Shown here piece after piece: positions 1-5,835 of a stretch of 8,192 bases of DNA (position 1 is its first letter; the number at the start of each line of letters is the position of its first letter). Source of the stretch: Planctomycetales bacterium (GTDB taxonomy: Bacteria > Planctomycetota > Planctomycetia > Pirellulales > UBA7805); NCBI GenBank assembly GCA_011772275.1, contig WVZU01000367.1, positions 21,242 to 29,433 of the forward strand. The letters are read 5' to 3'. The position numbers and the translations under genes were made by a program. The notes under the pieces were generated by a model. It did no database searches. It was not told the DNA's origin and saw only the letters and a program-made list of their open reading frames with translations.

Positions 1-318
1 GATCCGATTGACCGCGCTCACCGACACGGGCTGCTTGTCGAGTCGAAATCGTTGATGGAGCGGGTGTATGGCGACGGCGAAATCCGTGTGAACAGCATGC
101 ACCACATGGCGATCGACGACGTCGCACCCGGTTTTCGCGTAACTGCCACCGCGCCGGATGGCGTGGTGGAGGCGATTGAAAGCGTGATGGAGGACTGGTT
201 TGCCGTCGGAACGCAATTTCATCCTGAAGCGGGTTCGGCTTCGGCGCTGGACCAGCGGATTTTCGACGAATTCGTGGATGGTGTGCGTATCAGCCCGCCG
301 GTGAAAATGGTCGCGTAG
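1..318 (+). CDS. Class I glutamine amidotransferase-like hydrolase (peptidase C26, gamma-glutamyl-GABA hydrolase type), C-terminal part
   Basis: The reading frame is open from base 1 and ends at TAG 316-318, so only the last 105 residues are present and the true start lies outside the window. The fragment carries the C-terminal half of a triad-type glutamine amidotransferase fold: VNSMHHMAIDDVAPGF (residues 30-45 of the fragment), then WFAVGTQFHPE (66-76). His74 and Glu76 are the expected members of the Cys-His-Glu triad; the nucleophile Cys is upstream and not visible. The SMHHMAID wording fits the peptidase C26/PuuD-like family, which hydrolyses gamma-glutamyl amide bonds, better than GuaA or CarA. 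After the motif the protein has about 30 residues, an ordinary C-terminus. The substrate cannot be told from this part. The next gene starts 221 bp downstream in the same direction, with no sign of coupling. Family confident; exact function unsure. Confidence 0.85.
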   Translation, partial: DPIDRAHRHGLLVESKSLMERVYGDGEIRVNSMHHMAIDDVAPGFRVTATAPDGVVEAIESVMEDWFAVGTQFHPEAGSASALDQRIFDEFVDGVRISPPVKMVA

Positions 319-528
319 CTGGGATTTCTCACAAACTTCTTGGCCAGCGACGGAAATCCTTTGTCTGGCAAAGGGGGGCGACGCGATTTGAGTGCCAGGG
401 TAGGGATCGTACGTTGAGCCTCACATTGCGGCGTCCGACACGGCTGGGCAAAGACGTTCGCCATCGCACAGCAGAAGGCTGTTGAGAAATTCGGGGCGGA
501 CCGCCGTTGCTTGCGGCAGGCGCCGCAC

Positions 529-533
529 GGAGG
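529..533 (+). promoter_or_regulatory. Shine-Dalgarno GGAGG deciding the TTG start at 540
   Basis: GGAGG lies 6 nt before the TTG codon at 540-542. The frame is closed upstream by TGA at 483-485, and no in-frame ATG precedes the first family motif. Another in-frame TTG at 507 lacks such a site, so 540 is the better start for the AnmK-like gene. Confidence 0.6.
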
Positions 534-539
534 ATTGCG

Positions 540-1817
540 TTGAACCGGGTTTTATCGCTGGGCAATTCGGCGCAGCGACAGCGCGTGGGGCCATCTCGAC
601 GACTGCTGGGCCTGCATGTTTCCAGCGACTGCCGGACGGTGGCCGGTGCTCTGGTGCAAACCACCGGCCAGGGCCTGCACGCTGGCGTGGAATTGCTGGC
701 CGCTGACACCAACGAGGTGGCCCCCCAGGTTGTGCAGCGATACCAGAATCTGCGGGCCGGTCGCCTGGAACGGCCGGGCGATGTGGGATTGCTGGCGGCA
801 GGTCTGGCAGAGGTGCAGGCCCGGCTGGTCGAACAGCTCTTGGCGCAAGGCCATCTTACGGCGGAGGAGGTGACGGCCCTGGGGGTCCACGACAGCGGCT
901 TGTGGCACATCGTTCCAGGTGGCCGCAGCGGTTACGTCGGCTTGTGCGATGCAGCGGGCCTGGCGGAGACCACCGGGCTGTGCGTGATCGATGCTTTTCC
1001 GGCGCGTGATCTGGCTTGCGGCGGCCAGGGGGGGCCGGTGACGGCCCTTCCATTGTGGATGATCCTCCGCGACCGGCAGCGGACACGAGCCCTTTTGGAC
1101 TTGGGTCGCACCACCCGCTTGACCTATCTCCCTCCTACCAAGGTCGGCTCGGCGGGGGTACGGTCCTTTGACGTCGGGCCGGGGACGTTGTTGTTGGACG
1201 AGCTGGCGGGTCGGTTCAGCGGGGGGAGGTACACGCATGATCCGGGGGGCCGCCTGGCGGTCCAGGGACGCCGCATCCCCGATTTGATCGAGCATTGGCT
1301 GGAAGACCCATATTTTCGCCGCCCTCCGCCACGCTGGCATCCGCTGGGGGTGCGGCCGGATGACGAACTGGATCAGACGGTCGAGATGGCTGTGAGAGCC
1401 GGCTGGTCGATCCGCGATTTGCTCTGCACGGCAACCCATTTCATTGCCGAATCGATCCAGCGGGCGCTCGCCAATCACATGCCGACAAAGCCCGCAGTGG
1501 AGGAAGTCCTGATTGTCGGCGGCGGCCAGCAAAATGGATTGCTGCTGCGCGAACTTTCTGCACGCCTGTCGGGAAAGGTGCTGACGCGATACTCTGAACG
1601 GGGCACACCGGACATTGTGCTGGAAGCGTGGGCCGTGGCCGTACTGGGCTCGCTACACGTCGATCAGGTACCCGCCAACCCTGAGGCCATTACGGGAACA
1701 AACGCCCCCCGTGTGTTGGGGAGACTCACCCCGGGTTCCCCGGCCGCTTGGCGCCGATTGCTGCAAGTGCTGACGGAGCAACCACACACCAAAACTGCCA
1801 TGCGTGACGCCGTATAG
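540..1817 (+). CDS. anmK: AnmK-family protein (anhydro-N-acetylmuramic acid kinase-like), degenerate ATP motif
   Basis: The predicted protein has 425 residues from a TTG start behind GGAGG; the frame also allows TTG at 507. Family features in order: RLLGLHVSSD at 21-30 where AnmK has GLMSGTSxDGxD; VHDSGLWHIVP at 116-126 (family: SHGQTxxHxP); DLACGGQGGPV at 157-167 (family: DxAaGGQGAPLV), with Asp157 aligning to the catalytic base; LDLGRTTRLTYLP at 186-198 (family: NIGGIANLTYLP); SFDVGPGTLLLDEL at 209-222; and EEVLIVGGGQQNGLLL near the C-terminus. AnmK phosphorylates and opens the 1,6-anhydro ring of anhydro-MurNAc during cytoplasmic peptidoglycan recycling. Here the GTSxDG signature that contacts ATP phosphates is largely lost, and the HGQT and GGIAN motifs are altered, so activity is doubtful. 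It is longer than the usual ~370 residues, mostly from an N-terminal extension of about 20 residues and internal loops. It converges on the next gene with a 64-bp gap. Fold assignment is confident; kinase function is not. Confidence 0.8.
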   Translation: MNRVLSLGNSAQRQRVGPSRRLLGLHVSSDCRTVAGALVQTTGQGLHAGVELLAADTNEVAPQVVQRYQNLRAGRLERPGDVGLLAAGLAEVQARLVEQLLAQGHLTAEEVTALGVHDSGLWHIVPGGRSGYVGLCDAAGLAETTGLCVIDAFPARDLACGGQGGPVTALPLWMILRDRQRTRALLDLGRTTRLTYLPPTKVGSAGVRSFDVGPGTLLLDELAGRFSGGRYTHDPGGRLAVQGRRIPDLIEHWLEDPYFRRPPPRWHPLGVRPDDELDQTVEMAVRAGWSIRDLLCTATHFIAESIQRALANHMPTKPAVEEVLIVGGGQQNGLLLRELSARLSGKVLTRYSERGTPDIVLEAWAVAVLGSLHVDQVPANPEAITGTNAPRVLGRLTPGSPAAWRRLLQVLTEQPHTKTAMRDAV

Positions 1818-1881
1818 CGGGTCGTTGCCCCGTCTTTGCACCCTCCTGCCGCAGTGGGATGGCGGTCATCACCTGTCCGAG

Positions 1882-3483
1882 TCAGTCGGCGTTTGCCGTT
1901 TCCACCCGCTGCTGCCAGTATTGGGATGCATGGCGATGGTAGCCAAGAATCTGTTCCCGTTGTTCTTGGTCTTTCATCTTTTCGATCTGTGCGGCGCGCT
2001 GTTCCACCCAGCCCGTAAAGAACTCGGCCGCTCGCCGGCTACATCTGGGTTGGGAACCAAACTGCACGTAGAACGGGCCGCTGGTGGCGAACCGGTAGGT
2101 CTTGGCGACCTCTGTCACAGCCCGCACCAGGAACCAGCCGCTGGTCTTGAAATCCAAAGTTGGCAGGCGCCCCTGGCGATTGACATATTCGTCCAAGCGT
2201 ACCGTCTTGGCCAGTTCGCCATTCTTGATCAACTCCAAGTATTCGACCTTTTCTTTCGTCGCCAGTTGCAGTTCGACATTCAGACGGAGGATGGCACCAG
2301 GATCGGCTCGAAATACGTGCCCCGGCGGATGGCCCTCGACAAACGGTCGCAGGAGGGGGCCGTTGGTGACCACGACCCGGCCGGCGCGTAATGCCTCCCA
2401 CCATTTCGGGTAAGAGAAGTAGTCGCCGCAGAAGGCGTAGACCCGGTTGTGGCCCAGCGGGTTGGGGACGTCGCCCGAACCGCTGCCGCCGGTGGGGGGG
2501 ATGCGGAGTCCGCAGTTCAGCAGCTGGTAATAGACGTATTCCGACCAGCGGCCGGCCCCGTTGCCGCCCCCGTAGATCGCCGCGTCCCGCGGCCGCTGGC
2601 CACTGGTATCTTCAAAAAAACGATCTCGCCCAAACCGCTGGTCCGCCAGGCGCACCGAATCGATCAGATCATGAGCGACCCAAAGGGGCAGGTCCCAGCA
2701 ACCGGCCATATCGGCTTCGACCCACACCTCACCGCCCTGTTTCAGTTGGCTGGCAATTTCCACACTGGATGGAAATTCCTGATCGAGCCGGGCACCGCGG
2801 GCAAATTGGGGAGGAATCTCCTCCAGCTGATAGTAACAAAGCCCGCCGCCCGCCCGGGCATCGCGACCGGCCAACGGATGGTAATATCGCCGATTGTCAA
2901 ACTTGACCAGCGGCGATCCGGCGGCCGGTTGCGGCAGACGCCTTGTTTTTTCGTGGGGCCAGGTGACCAGTTGAGCGACATACAGGTCTTCGGCCCGCAT
3001 CAGGAGCTGGAGGTCGCGGGGATCCCTTCGCACGTACATGTCACCGGACCACCAGCCCTCACCAGCCATATCGACAAACCGTCGCATGGTGATGGTCTTA
3101 CGATCGCTGGCGAAACGGCCGACCGTGAAGTGGCCAACGCGGGTATGGTACTCTGGGCCGCATTCGGCAACGAACCGGTAATTGCCTTCGCGCAAGGTCA
3201 GGCGGACCTGGCCTTCGAACACAAAGTGGTCGCGCAAAAACGGCTGCTTGGCCGCCTTCTGCGGCAGCCCACGGGCATTGGTCAGGTGCAGACGGCAGGC
3301 CAGTGGCTGCTGGGTCTTTTCGTCCACGACGGACAAGCGAAATTCGCCGCCCGGAGGGGCGGCGGGGGCGGCGGAAATCCATAGCGTCACCACGATCAGG
3401 CCGCCTACAAGTTGTCTACGGATGGTTGCCAAGTTCGAATTCGCGGCCACCAGGCCTGTCGGTTGTGACGTTGTCGGTTGCAA
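1882..3483 (-). CDS. Exported CehA/McbA-family (PHP-like) protein with altered metal site
   Basis: 533 residues from a TTG at 3483; other in-frame starts are GTG 3450 and TTG 3432, and none has a clear Shine-Dalgarno, so the start is uncertain. A signal peptide is visible: Arg22-Arg23, a hydrophobic stretch LVGGLIVVTLW (25-35), and a likely cleavage after Ala-Pro-Ala-Ala (39-42). Residues ~47-135 look like a beta-sandwich domain (FRLSVVDEKTQQPLACRL). The PHP-like domain starts at GEGWWSGDMYVRRD (141-154) and continues with LLMRAEDLYVAQLVTWP (160-176), GGEVWVEADMAGCWDLPLW (250-268), and PPTGGSGSGDVPNP-GHNRVYAF (329-351), followed by a beta-rich C-terminal part and a charged tail. CehA/McbA relatives are metallohydrolases related to carbaryl hydrolase. 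In them the first motif is usually GDLHxH; here Tyr150 and Arg152 occupy the His positions, so catalysis is questionable. A role in the periplasm or at the surface is inferred from the signal peptide. Family assignment rests on recalled motif wording. Confidence 0.8.
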   Translation of the reverse strand: MQPTTSQPTGLVAANSNLATIRRQLVGGLIVVTLWISAAPAAPPGGEFRLSVVDEKTQQPLACRLHLTNARGLPQKAAKQPFLRDHFVFEGQVRLTLREGNYRFVAECGPEYHTRVGHFTVGRFASDRKTITMRRFVDMAGEGWWSGDMYVRRDPRDLQLLMRAEDLYVAQLVTWPHEKTRRLPQPAAGSPLVKFDNRRYYHPLAGRDARAGGGLCYYQLEEIPPQFARGARLDQEFPSSVEIASQLKQGGEVWVEADMAGCWDLPLWVAHDLIDSVRLADQRFGRDRFFEDTSGQRPRDAAIYGGGNGAGRWSEYVYYQLLNCGLRIPPTGGSGSGDVPNPLGHNRVYAFCGDYFSYPKWWEALRAGRVVVTNGPLLRPFVEGHPPGHVFRADPGAILRLNVELQLATKEKVEYLELIKNGELAKTVRLDEYVNRQGRLPTLDFKTSGWFLVRAVTEVAKTYRFATSGPFYVQFGSQPRCSRRAAEFFTGWVEQRAAQIEKMKDQEQREQILGYHRHASQYWQQRVETANAD

Positions 3484-3644
3484 AGGAGAGCATGTGAAAA
3501 TAAGACGATCCTCCGGCCTGCGGGAAGTGGTCGCAGTGCAAGGTAACGACGATCGCCACCCTCTTTGCTAACTTCCGCCAAGCGTGCTGGATGGGTAGCG
3601 GCCGGTCAGCCAAAACCCACCCCGCCACCAACCGCTCACACTCC

Positions 3645-3650
3645 ATTATA
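3645..3650 (-). promoter_or_regulatory. Candidate -10 element (TATAAT) for the leftward gene
   Basis: The - strand carries a perfect TATAAT reading from 3650 down to 3645. It lies about 160 nt upstream of the start of the CehA/McbA-like gene. No TTGACA-like -35 is present at the expected distance; that position is filled by G-runs (see 3663-3681). A start near 3638 would give a leader of roughly 155 nt. Confidence 0.4.
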
Positions 3651-3662
3651 GATCGCAGTCTG

Positions 3663-3681
3663 CCCCTACCCCCCTACCCCC
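3663..3681 (-). repeat. G-tract repeat (G5-TA-G6-TA-G4 on the - strand)
   Basis: On the + strand there are three C-runs of 4, 6 and 5 bases (3663-3666, 3669-3674, 3677-3681) separated each time by TA. On the - strand this is a G-rich tandem that could form a G-quadruplex if one run is split, with an i-motif on the other strand. It sits at the -35 position relative to the TATAAT at 3650-3645 and is in the middle of the divergent intergenic region. Confidence 0.5.
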
Positions 3682-3897
3682 TTTTACAGGCGGCGGTCAC
3701 GCTCACCGGTGGGACACGGCACAGCAAAAGGCAGCCCAAGCTTTCCAGCTTCCACAACCCACGCTGCCGCGGCGGAAATGCGGCCAGCATGTCGCGAAAG
3801 TCACCCGGTAGGTTCTCCTGTTGGACGCGCACGCTGTGCTCGCGGCAGGATCAAGCTGGCCGGTGAACTTGAAGCGGCCTGACAGCCGGTCGTACAA
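3674..3897 (-). pseudogene. Possible frameshifted gene remnant in the divergent intergenic region
   Basis: Read on the - strand, bases from about 3915 to 3844 translate as RDNFLLYDRLSGRFKFTGQL followed by DPA. The adjacent -1 frame, from about 3841 to the TAG at 3676-3674, continues as EHSVRVQQENLPGDFRDMLA and then AFPPRQRGLWKLESLGCLLL. Each piece is G/C-rich at the third codon position and A/T-rich at the second, the pattern of real genes here, and the joined product reads as a plausible soluble protein. A single missing base near 3840-3847 would explain the break. There is no ATG; a TTG at 3897 is the only obvious start, and the first frame is open back to a TGA at 3954-3952. I do not recognise the family. 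It overlaps the proposed promoter of the rightward operon, which argues for a decayed gene, or alternatively for chance. Low confidence. Confidence 0.3.
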
Positions 3898-3898
3898 T
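3869..3898 (+). promoter_or_regulatory. Candidate sigma70-type promoter for the dnaJ-like/rnpA/yidD operon
   Basis: TTGAAG (3869-3874) and TACAAT (3893-3898) are separated by 18 bp, matching the consensus at 4/6 and 5/6 positions. Transcription would begin near 3905, leaving a leader of about 60 nt before the ATG at 3968. The -10 overlaps a small inverted repeat, ACAAT (3894-3898) with ATTGT (3904-3908), which could be an operator or chance. No heat-shock CIRCE element is seen. Confidence 0.4.
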
Positions 3899-3967
3899 AG
3901 GAAATTGTCTCTTGGCGGGGGGTGACAGCAAGCGTGGAAGGGGGTCCGTGATCACGACCAGCGACAC

Positions 3968-4921
3968 ATGCAGGAAGACTATTACAAAATTTTGGAAGTC
4001 GATCGTGGGGCGTCGCAGGCGGACATCGAGAAGGCCTACCGCAAGCTGGCTCGGAAGCATCATCCCGACCTGAATCCGGACGACAAGACGGCCAAGGAAA
4101 AGTTTCAGAAGGTCCAGCATGCCTTTGAGGTCTTGAAGGATCCCGAGAAACGAGAAATGTACGATCGCTATGGCAGCTCTTTTGAATCCATGGGCGCTGG
4201 CGGTACGGGCCCGCATCCTTTTACGGGCGGGGGCCCGCAAGGTTTCGAATTTGACTTCAGTCAATTCTTTGGCGAACGATTTGGAGCGGGAGGCCCCGCA
4301 GGCTCGACGTCGTTCGAAGATTTCCTTGGCGGGGGACCCCGCGGGGCCACGCGAGCGCGTCCGCGGCGGATGCGCGGTCGTGACATCCGCCACGAACTGA
4401 AGATCCCCTTCAGTTCGGCAGTGCTCGGCGGCGAAGCCCAACTGAGCGTACGTCGGGCGGATGACCGAATTGAAACCATCCAGGTGAAAATCCCGGCCGG
4501 TGTCGACGACGGGCAGACGATTCGTTTGCGCGGTCAAGGCGAGGCGTCGCCGGATGCGAACGGGGAAAGCGGGGACATCCTGATCACGGTCCGCGTCAGC
4601 CCGCATCCTTGTTTTCGGAGGAGCGGAAATAATCTGGAAATTCGTGTACCGGTTTCCATCGCCGAAGCGACTCTGGGTGGGAAAGTGGAAATCCCTTCGC
4701 CAACGGGCGTGATCACGTTGACCGTGCCGCCGGGCACCTCCAGCGGGGCAAAGCTGCGTATCAAGGGCCATGGCGTGCAGCCCGCCGGACGTCCGGCAGG
4801 AGACCTGTTGGCGGAAATACAAATCGCGTTGCCGCAGAATCTGGATGCAGAGACGCAGGAGCTGGTACGGCGCTTGGACCAGCAATACACAAGGCCACCG
4901 CGTAGCGATCTCAGATGGTAG
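3968..4921 (+). CDS. DnaJ/CbpA-like class B Hsp40 co-chaperone (no zinc finger)
   Basis: 317 residues. The J-domain occupies about residues 4-68 ([20 protein letters not shown]) with the HPD motif at 32-34, which stimulates DnaK ATPase. A Gly/Phe-rich region follows (about 74-125: [29 protein letters not shown]). The two C-terminal substrate-binding beta domains run from about 138 to 290, with typical wording [17 protein letters not shown] (175-191) and [17 protein letters not shown] (253-269). There is only one cysteine (215), so the CxxCxGxG zinc-finger repeats of canonical DnaJ are absent. This is the class B layout of CbpA rather than DnaJ itself. It is cytoplasmic and works with DnaK/GrpE in folding. 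No strong Shine-Dalgarno precedes the ATG; the J-domain begins immediately, which fixes the start. It is the first gene of an operon: rnpA starts 29 bp after its stop. Confidence 0.93.
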   Translation: MQEDYYKILEVDRGASQADIEKAYRKLARKHHPDLNPDDKTAKEKFQKVQHAFEVLKDPEKREMYDRYGSSFESMGAGGTGPHPFTGGGPQGFEFDFSQFFGERFGAGGPAGSTSFEDFLGGGPRGATRARPRRMRGRDIRHELKIPFSSAVLGGEAQLSVRRADDRIETIQVKIPAGVDDGQTIRLRGQGEASPDANGESGDILITVRVSPHPCFRRSGNNLEIRVPVSIAEATLGGKVEIPSPTGVITLTVPPGTSSGAKLRIKGHGVQPAGRPAGDLLAEIQIALPQNLDAETQELVRRLDQQYTRPPRSDLRW

Positions 4922-4937
4922 CCCCGCCAGACCAGCC

Positions 4938-4947
4938 GAGGAGAGGG
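4938..4947 (+). promoter_or_regulatory. Shine-Dalgarno (GAGGAGAGGG) choosing ATG 4951 for rnpA
   Basis: The purine stretch contains AGGAG (4939-4943), 7 nt before ATG 4951. An earlier in-frame ATG at 4915 overlaps the end of the dnaJ-like gene, has no such site and would add 12 residues (VAPPDQPRR...) unlike the family. 4951 is therefore preferred. Confidence 0.65.
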
Positions 4948-4950
4948 TGC

Positions 4951-5364
4951 ATGTCCGGGCAGCGGTTCCTGCCGAAATTTCGCCTTCGCCACACCAGGGA
5001 CTTCCAGCGTGTCTACGCTCGCCGCAAGTCAGCTGCCGACGAGATGTTGCTGGTTTATGGCTGTGAAAACGGCTTGCCTTACCCCCGTCTGGGCCTCTCC
5101 ATCTCACGCAAACTCGGCGGAGCCGTTCTTCGCAACCGCTGGAAACGATTAGTGCGCGAAGCGTTTCGCGGCAACTTGAACGATTTGCCGCCAGGCGCGG
5201 ACTGGGTGGTGATTCCACGGCCCGCTGCAAAACCATCGTTGGAACGGGTAGGCAAATCGCTGCGTCGACTGACCGGCCGCGTGGCCGTCAAGTTGCAGCT
5301 GAGGGAGATGGACACCTCGAACAACGGAGTTTCGCCGGATGCAGGATCCCGAACCAAAGCATGA
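4951..5364 (+). CDS. rnpA: Ribonuclease P protein component
   Basis: 137 residues, a little longer than the usual ~115-125. RnpA is the protein cofactor that binds the RNase P RNA and the 5' leader of precursor tRNAs, allowing removal of the leader. The visible evidence is the N-terminal [20 protein letters not shown] (5-24), then [19 protein letters not shown] (45-63) and the hallmark [13 protein letters not shown] (61-73), followed by the strand [10 protein letters not shown] (84-93) and an amphipathic helix [15 protein letters not shown]. The tail past about residue 120 ([17 protein letters not shown]) is unconserved. It is encoded between the dnaJ-like gene and yidD, overlapping yidD by 26 bp, so the two are very likely co-translated. 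The usual upstream rpmH is not here. Confidence 0.95.
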   Translation: MSGQRFLPKFRLRHTRDFQRVYARRKSAADEMLLVYGCENGLPYPRLGLSISRKLGGAVLRNRWKRLVREAFRGNLNDLPPGADWVVIPRPAAKPSLERVGKSLRRLTGRVAVKLQLREMDTSNNGVSPDAGSRTKA

Positions 5365-5617
5365 TCTGGCCCGGATCCTTTGGCGTGCCATCACCGGAAT
5401 CGGCCGGCTGCCCGCGCTGGCGCTGCTGCTATGGGTCCGCTGCTATCAATGGACAATCAGCCCGCTGCTGGGTCCCCGCTGCCGGTTTCACCCCTCTTGC
5501 AGCGAATATTTCCTGATCAGCGTCCGCAAACATGGCGCTTTGCGTGGCGGGCTGCGGGGGGTAGCCCGGATCTGCCGCTGCCACCCCTTTCATCCCGGCG
5601 GCTACGACCCCCCCTGA
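5339..5617 (+). CDS. yidD: Membrane protein insertion efficiency factor YidD
   Basis: 92 residues. YidD is a small inner-membrane-associated protein that assists YidC/Sec-dependent insertion of membrane proteins. Diagnostic features: an N-terminal amphipathic/hydrophobic segment ([20 protein letters not shown], 20-39), [18 protein letters not shown] (40-57) with Cys48 and Cys54, the helix around [20 protein letters not shown] (62-81) with Cys79 and Cys81, and the C-terminal HPGGYDPP (85-92). It stops immediately after DPP, so it lacks the short tail of many homologues. The ATG lies inside the end of rnpA, with GGAG (5326-5329) 9 nt upstream. The usual downstream partner yidC does not follow; instead a 218-bp intergenic region and a secretin gene do. 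Confidence 0.95.
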   Translation: MQDPEPKHDLARILWRAITGIGRLPALALLLWVRCYQWTISPLLGPRCRFHPSCSEYFLISVRKHGALRGGLRGVARICRCHPFHPGGYDPP

Positions 5618-5665
5618 ACCGCAGCCGCCGAACCTTCCTTGCGACCCAATTGGCCTTGACCCACC

Positions 5666-5713
5666 GTCTCGCGACCAGTAATTAACCGACCTCTTCTCTA
5701 CCTGTCGCGAGAC
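5666..5713 (+). repeat. Perfect 10-bp inverted repeat downstream of yidD
   Basis: GTCTCGCGAC (5666-5675) and its exact reverse complement GTCGCGAGAC (5704-5713) flank a 28-nt spacer rich in A/T and pyrimidines. In RNA this could fold as a hairpin about 50 nt after the yidD stop and end the operon transcript. There is no T-run after the right arm, so it is not a textbook intrinsic terminator. Each arm also holds the palindrome TCGCGA (5669-5674 and 5705-5710), so a pair of protein-binding sites 36 bp apart is an alternative. Confidence 0.55.
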
Positions 5714-5797
5714 ACATTAGCCGGGAAGTTTGTCTTTGGGCAATCGATACGAAAGCCCCCACAGGCACCCTTGAGTGGTGTAATTTTGATCCAGGTA

Positions 5798-5817
5798 TTT
5801 TCCTAACTTTTCCTAGC
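5798..5817 (+). repeat. 10-bp tandem repeat (TTTTCCTARC x2) upstream of the secretin gene
   Basis: TTTTCCTAAC (5798-5807) is followed directly by TTTTCCTAGC (5808-5817), 9 of 10 bases identical, ending 18 bp before the ATG at 5836. The one-helical-turn period would place two identical faces on the same side of the DNA. It may be a regulator site or part of the leader; no regulator is known to me for this motif. Confidence 0.4.
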
Positions 5818-5835
5818 GCGCTGTGCCAAACCATC

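Larger units (their letters stand above)
3484..3967. other. 484-bp divergent intergenic region
   Basis: This gap separates the leftward CehA/McbA-like gene from the rightward dnaJ-like operon. It contains the leftward TATAAT (3650-3645), the G-tract repeat (3663-3681), a possible broken gene on the - strand (3674-3897) and a sigma70-like promoter for the operon (3869-3898). A tiny + strand frame at 3494-3571 (GTG start, 25 residues) has an AAAGGAG five bases upstream but no recognisable product. I see no tRNA, rpmH or other known RNA gene in it. Confidence 0.6.

Noticed and set aside
358..374. Hairpin CCTTTG/CAAAGG after the C26-family gene as a terminator
   Set aside because: The 6-bp stem with a 5-nt loop is weak and is followed by G-rich sequence rather than a T-run.
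219..464. 81-residue - strand frame covering the gap before the AnmK-like gene
   Set aside because: It overlaps the conserved end of the C26-family gene antisense and shows no motif; nothing else was found in this gap.
552..1532. 326-residue open frame on the - strand opposite the AnmK-like gene
   Set aside because: The + strand frame carries ordered AnmK motifs and a ribosome site; the antisense translation shows no family signature.
2449..3384. 311-residue open frame on the + strand opposite the CehA/McbA-like gene
   Set aside because: The - strand frame has a signal peptide and family motifs along its whole length; this one has none.
3494..3571. 25-residue + strand frame with an AAAGGAG ribosome-like site
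   Set aside because: It is very short, has a GTG start, no recognisable product and no support from context; the purine stretch may be coincidental.
3416..3646. 76-residue open frame on the - strand (ATG 3646) upstream of and overlapping the CehA/McbA-like gene
   Set aside because: Its third-position G/C bias is mildly coding-like, but its ATG overlaps the TATAAT element, it overlaps the start of the downstream gene in another frame, and no family is recognisable.
3851..5236. 461-residue open frame on the - strand opposite the dnaJ-like gene and rnpA
   Set aside because: It lies antisense to two genes with unmistakable family motifs, has no recognisable domain, and is Arg/Pro-rich as expected of a shadow in G+C-rich DNA.
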